This document shows, piece by piece, positions 14,928 through 16,541 of a DNA stretch of 16,541 bases. The stretch comes from an uncultured Pseudomonas sp. (GTDB lineage Bacteria; Pseudomonadota; Gammaproteobacteria; Pseudomonadales; Pseudomonadaceae), in assembly GCF_946885885.1 (NCBI RefSeq), contig NZ_CAMPHN010000098.1, forward strand, positions 1-16,541. Direction: 5' to 3'. The notes under the pieces were generated by a model that ran no database searches, was not told the origin of the DNA, and saw only the letters and a list, made by a program, of their open reading frames with translations. The stretch's first letter is position 1, and each line of letters begins with the position of its first letter. The position numbers and the translations under genes were made by a program.

Positions 14928-15102
14928 AGAGCTCATTCCCGGCTTATGAGTCGGTTTTATGTTTGTCGCCATTCAGCGTTATTGCTCGGCGGGGCCACCG
15001 CTTAGCGGAGCGCCGGAAAGGTCGCGGAAAGGCCTGAGCGGCCGCACGAAAAGGCCGAAAAAGCGAGGCGCGGCCCTGGCCGGCACTGTGATTTGGACCA
15101 GG

Positions 15103-15121
15103 CAGGGTAAAAAATACCCTG
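15103..15121. promoter_or_regulatory. Perfect hairpin or operator-like palindrome
   Basis: CAGGGTA, a five-A loop, then TACCCTG. It is followed 7 bp later by a looser GGGT/ACCC pair around TTTAAAAG. No T tract follows on either strand, so an operator or mRNA structure is more likely than a terminator. Its relation to the nnrS-like gene 160 bp downstream is unknown. Confidence 0.35.
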
Positions 15122-15216
15122 GAAGGCGGGGTTTAAAAGACCCTGCGAGTCTCTGAGCGATTGATATACCGGGCGTTTCCAGGTTGGCATGGGTTGTGGA
15201 AGGGATGATTCAAATC

Positions 15217-15245
15217 CGATTGGCAGCGCTTCCCCGGGCCAATCG
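15217..15245. promoter_or_regulatory. 8-bp inverted repeat just upstream of the nnrS-like gene
   Basis: CGATTGGC at 15217-15224 pairs perfectly with GCCAATCG at 15238-15245, with a 13-base loop rich in G and C. It lies 36 bp before the start codon and about 24 bp before the ribosome binding site, so it could be an operator or a leader hairpin affecting translation. Confidence 0.35.
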
Positions 15246-15280
15246 CTGAATCCAGCAGGTTGTTTTTCAAGGAGTGCCCC

Positions 15281-16471
15281 ATGCAAGTGCTTGACCGCCG
15301 CAAAGCGCTATCGATTCACCCGCTCTGGCGGTTGGGGTTCAGGCCTTTCTTTCTCGGCGGTTGCCTGTTCGCTTCGTTCGCGGTGCCGCTGTGGTTGGCG
15401 GCATTGAGCGGCTGGCTCGGTGAGTGGCAACCGGCCGGCGGTTGGTTGGTATGGCACCGGCACGAGCTGTTGTTCGGCTTTGCCATGGCCATAGTCGCCG
15501 GCTTTCTGTTGTCCGCGGTGCAGACCTGGACCGGCCGGCCGGGGCTGCATGGCCGGCCTTTGCTGCTGTTGGCGGGCGTCTGGCTGTTGGCGCGGTTGGC
15601 CTGGCTGAGCGATCTCCCGCTGCCGTTGCTGAGCGTGCTGGAGCTGGCTTTCCCGCTGGCGATGGCGGCCGTCATGGCGCGCACGCTGTGGCTGGTGCGG
15701 CAAAAGCGCAATTATCCGGTGGTGGCGCTGTTGCTGCTGTTGGCGGCGGTTGATGGCTTGTCGCTGGTCGGCCTGGCGAACGCCGATGAGGGGCTGCAGC
15801 GCCAGGCGGTATTGGCCGGGGTCTGGCTGGTGGCGGCGATGATGGGGTTGATCGGTGGGCGGGTGATTCCCTTCTTCACCCAGCGCGGTCTCGGTCGGGT
15901 CAATGCCGTGCAGCCCTGGCCGTGGCTCGATTGGCTGTTGCTGCTCGGCTCCGTGGCGGTGGCCGTATTGCAAGTGGCGGGTCTCGCACTACAGGCCGGC
16001 GGCATGTACGGGGTGTTATTCGCCTTGTTGACGCTTGGCCATGGGCTGCGCCTGTGGCGGTGGTACGACGCGGGTATCTGGCGCGTGCCGTTGCTCTGGT
16101 CGCTGCACCTGGCTTACGCCTGGCTGGCCCTCGCTTGTCTGGGGATGGCGCTCTGGCATTTCGGGCTGTCGAACGGTCAGAGCCAGGCGTTGCACGCCTT
16201 GACCGTCGGCGCCATGGGCGGCTTGATCCTGGCCATGATCGCCCGCGTCAGCCTGGGCCATACCGGGCGCATGTTGACCCCGCCGAAGGGGATGAACCTG
16301 GCGTTTATCCTGCTGCACCTGGGCGCGCTGAGCCGCGTCGGATTGATCGAAATCTGGCCGTTCTGGGGCCTATGGTCGGCGGCCGCTTGTTGGGCGCTGG
16401 CGTTCGCCTTGTTCGTCTGGCGCTACGGCCCGATGCTGTGCAGTGCGCGCGTCGATGGGCATCCGGGCTAA
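15281..16471 (+). CDS. nnrS: NnrS-family multi-span membrane protein
   Basis: Protein of 396 residues, strongly hydrophobic with about 12 membrane segments, matching NnrS, a haem- and copper-containing inner-membrane protein associated with nitric-oxide stress and denitrification genes. Seen: opening HPLWRLGFRPFFLGG (13-27), the family motif WHRHELLFGFAMAIVAGFLL (58-77) with His59 and His61, AVQTWTGRPGL, GGRVIPFFTQRGLG (192-205), and LHALTVGAMGGLILAMIARV (304-323) with His305, then GHTGR. Conserved His positions for metal binding appear intact. The start at 15281 has AAGGAG six bases upstream; an earlier in-frame TTG at 15260 lacks a site. No other nitrogen-oxide genes are in the window. The TAA stop lies exactly where repeat copy 3 begins. 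Confidence 0.93.
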   Translation: MQVLDRRKALSIHPLWRLGFRPFFLGGCLFASFAVPLWLAALSGWLGEWQPAGGWLVWHRHELLFGFAMAIVAGFLLSAVQTWTGRPGLHGRPLLLLAGVWLLARLAWLSDLPLPLLSVLELAFPLAMAAVMARTLWLVRQKRNYPVVALLLLLAAVDGLSLVGLANADEGLQRQAVLAGVWLVAAMMGLIGGRVIPFFTQRGLGRVNAVQPWPWLDWLLLLGSVAVAVLQVAGLALQAGGMYGVLFALLTLGHGLRLWRWYDAGIWRVPLLWSLHLAYAWLALACLGMALWHFGLSNGQSQALHALTVGAMGGLILAMIARVSLGHTGRMLTPPKGMNLAFILLHLGALSRVGLIEIWPFWGLWSAAACWALAFALFVWRYGPMLCSARVDGHPG

Positions 16472-16541
16472 CAGGCCGTTGAAAACCTACCTGCGTTGGC
16501 AATACTGCGTTAAAAACAGGCTCGGAATGCTCATTTACAGC
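16468..16541. repeat. Palindromic MITE-like repeat, copy 3 (truncated by window edge)
   Basis: Begins with CTAA, then CAGGCCGTTGAAAACC, and follows copy 1 almost base for base through TACCTGCGTTGGCAATACTG to AATGCTCATTTACAGC, where the window ends. The left flank is CTAA rather than CTAG, suggesting that the flanking four bases are target sequence rather than element. The nnrS stop codon TAA lies within these four bases. Confidence 0.85.

Larger units (their letters stand above)
14928..15280. other. Upstream region of the nnrS-like gene with small hairpins
   Basis: No convincing gene in this 353-bp stretch; short open frames on both strands lack domain features. Structures seen: CCGCTTAGCGG near 14998-15008, two GGAAAGG direct repeats near 15015-15031, a perfect 7-bp hairpin CAGGGTA/TACCCTG at 15103-15121, and an 8-bp hairpin at 15217-15245. 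No FNR/DNR-type box (TTGAT-N4-ATCAA) was found, although such sites often precede nitrogen-oxide genes. Confidence 0.45.

Noticed and set aside
14959..15156. 65-residue plus-strand frame upstream of nnrS
   Set aside because: No good ribosome site, basic low-complexity composition, and it runs through hairpins; more likely non-coding.

Overview
The window looks like chromosomal DNA from a gammaproteobacterium, most likely Pseudomonas or a close relative. The evidence is high GC, strong Shine-Dalgarno sites, a compact glgA-treZ-malQ-treY-glgX operon of the type I recall from pseudomonads, a small protein resembling the DUF3509 family (as I know it, a Pseudomonas family), and a CinA-like gene divergent from glgA. 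Species was not determined.

Layout. Positions 1-1000 hold two minus-strand genes: a zinc alcohol dehydrogenase cut by the left edge, and a stand-alone two-CBS-domain protein. Positions 1182-12661 hold one tightly packed minus-strand operon, transcribed right to left: glgA (glycogen synthase), treZ, malQ, treY, a small DUF2934 protein, glgX, and a PIG-L/LmbE deacetylase. Five of its six junctions are 2-nt gaps or 4-8 nt overlaps, two with non-ATG starts (TTG for treZ, GTG for malQ), so translational coupling is likely. A 281-bp intergenic stretch separates glgA from a divergent CinA C-terminal-domain gene at 12943-13428.

From 13447 onward the character changes. Two complete copies and one edge-truncated copy of a palindromic, MITE-like repeat (about 160-180 bp, ends CAGGCYGTTGAAAAAC, flanked by CTAG or CTAA) bracket an AT-richer segment with two small minus-strand genes (a DUF3509-like protein and a single-pass membrane protein with an extracytoplasmic Cys-containing domain) and then an nnrS-like gene. 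Copy 1 and copy 3 each abut a gene exactly at its stop codon.

How the genes work together: GlgA extends alpha-1,4-glucan from a sugar nucleotide, GlgX debranches it, MalQ redistributes maltodextrins, and TreY plus TreZ convert linear glucan ends to trehalose. This is a glucan-to-trehalose module linked to osmotic, desiccation and stationary-phase tolerance in pseudomonads. glgB, glgC, glgP, treS and glgE are not in the window. I see no clear new defence or mobile system. The best leads are the stop-codon-abutting repeat family, the DUF2934 protein with a basic tail, the coupled PIG-L deacetylase, and the CinA-like protein with a changed active site.
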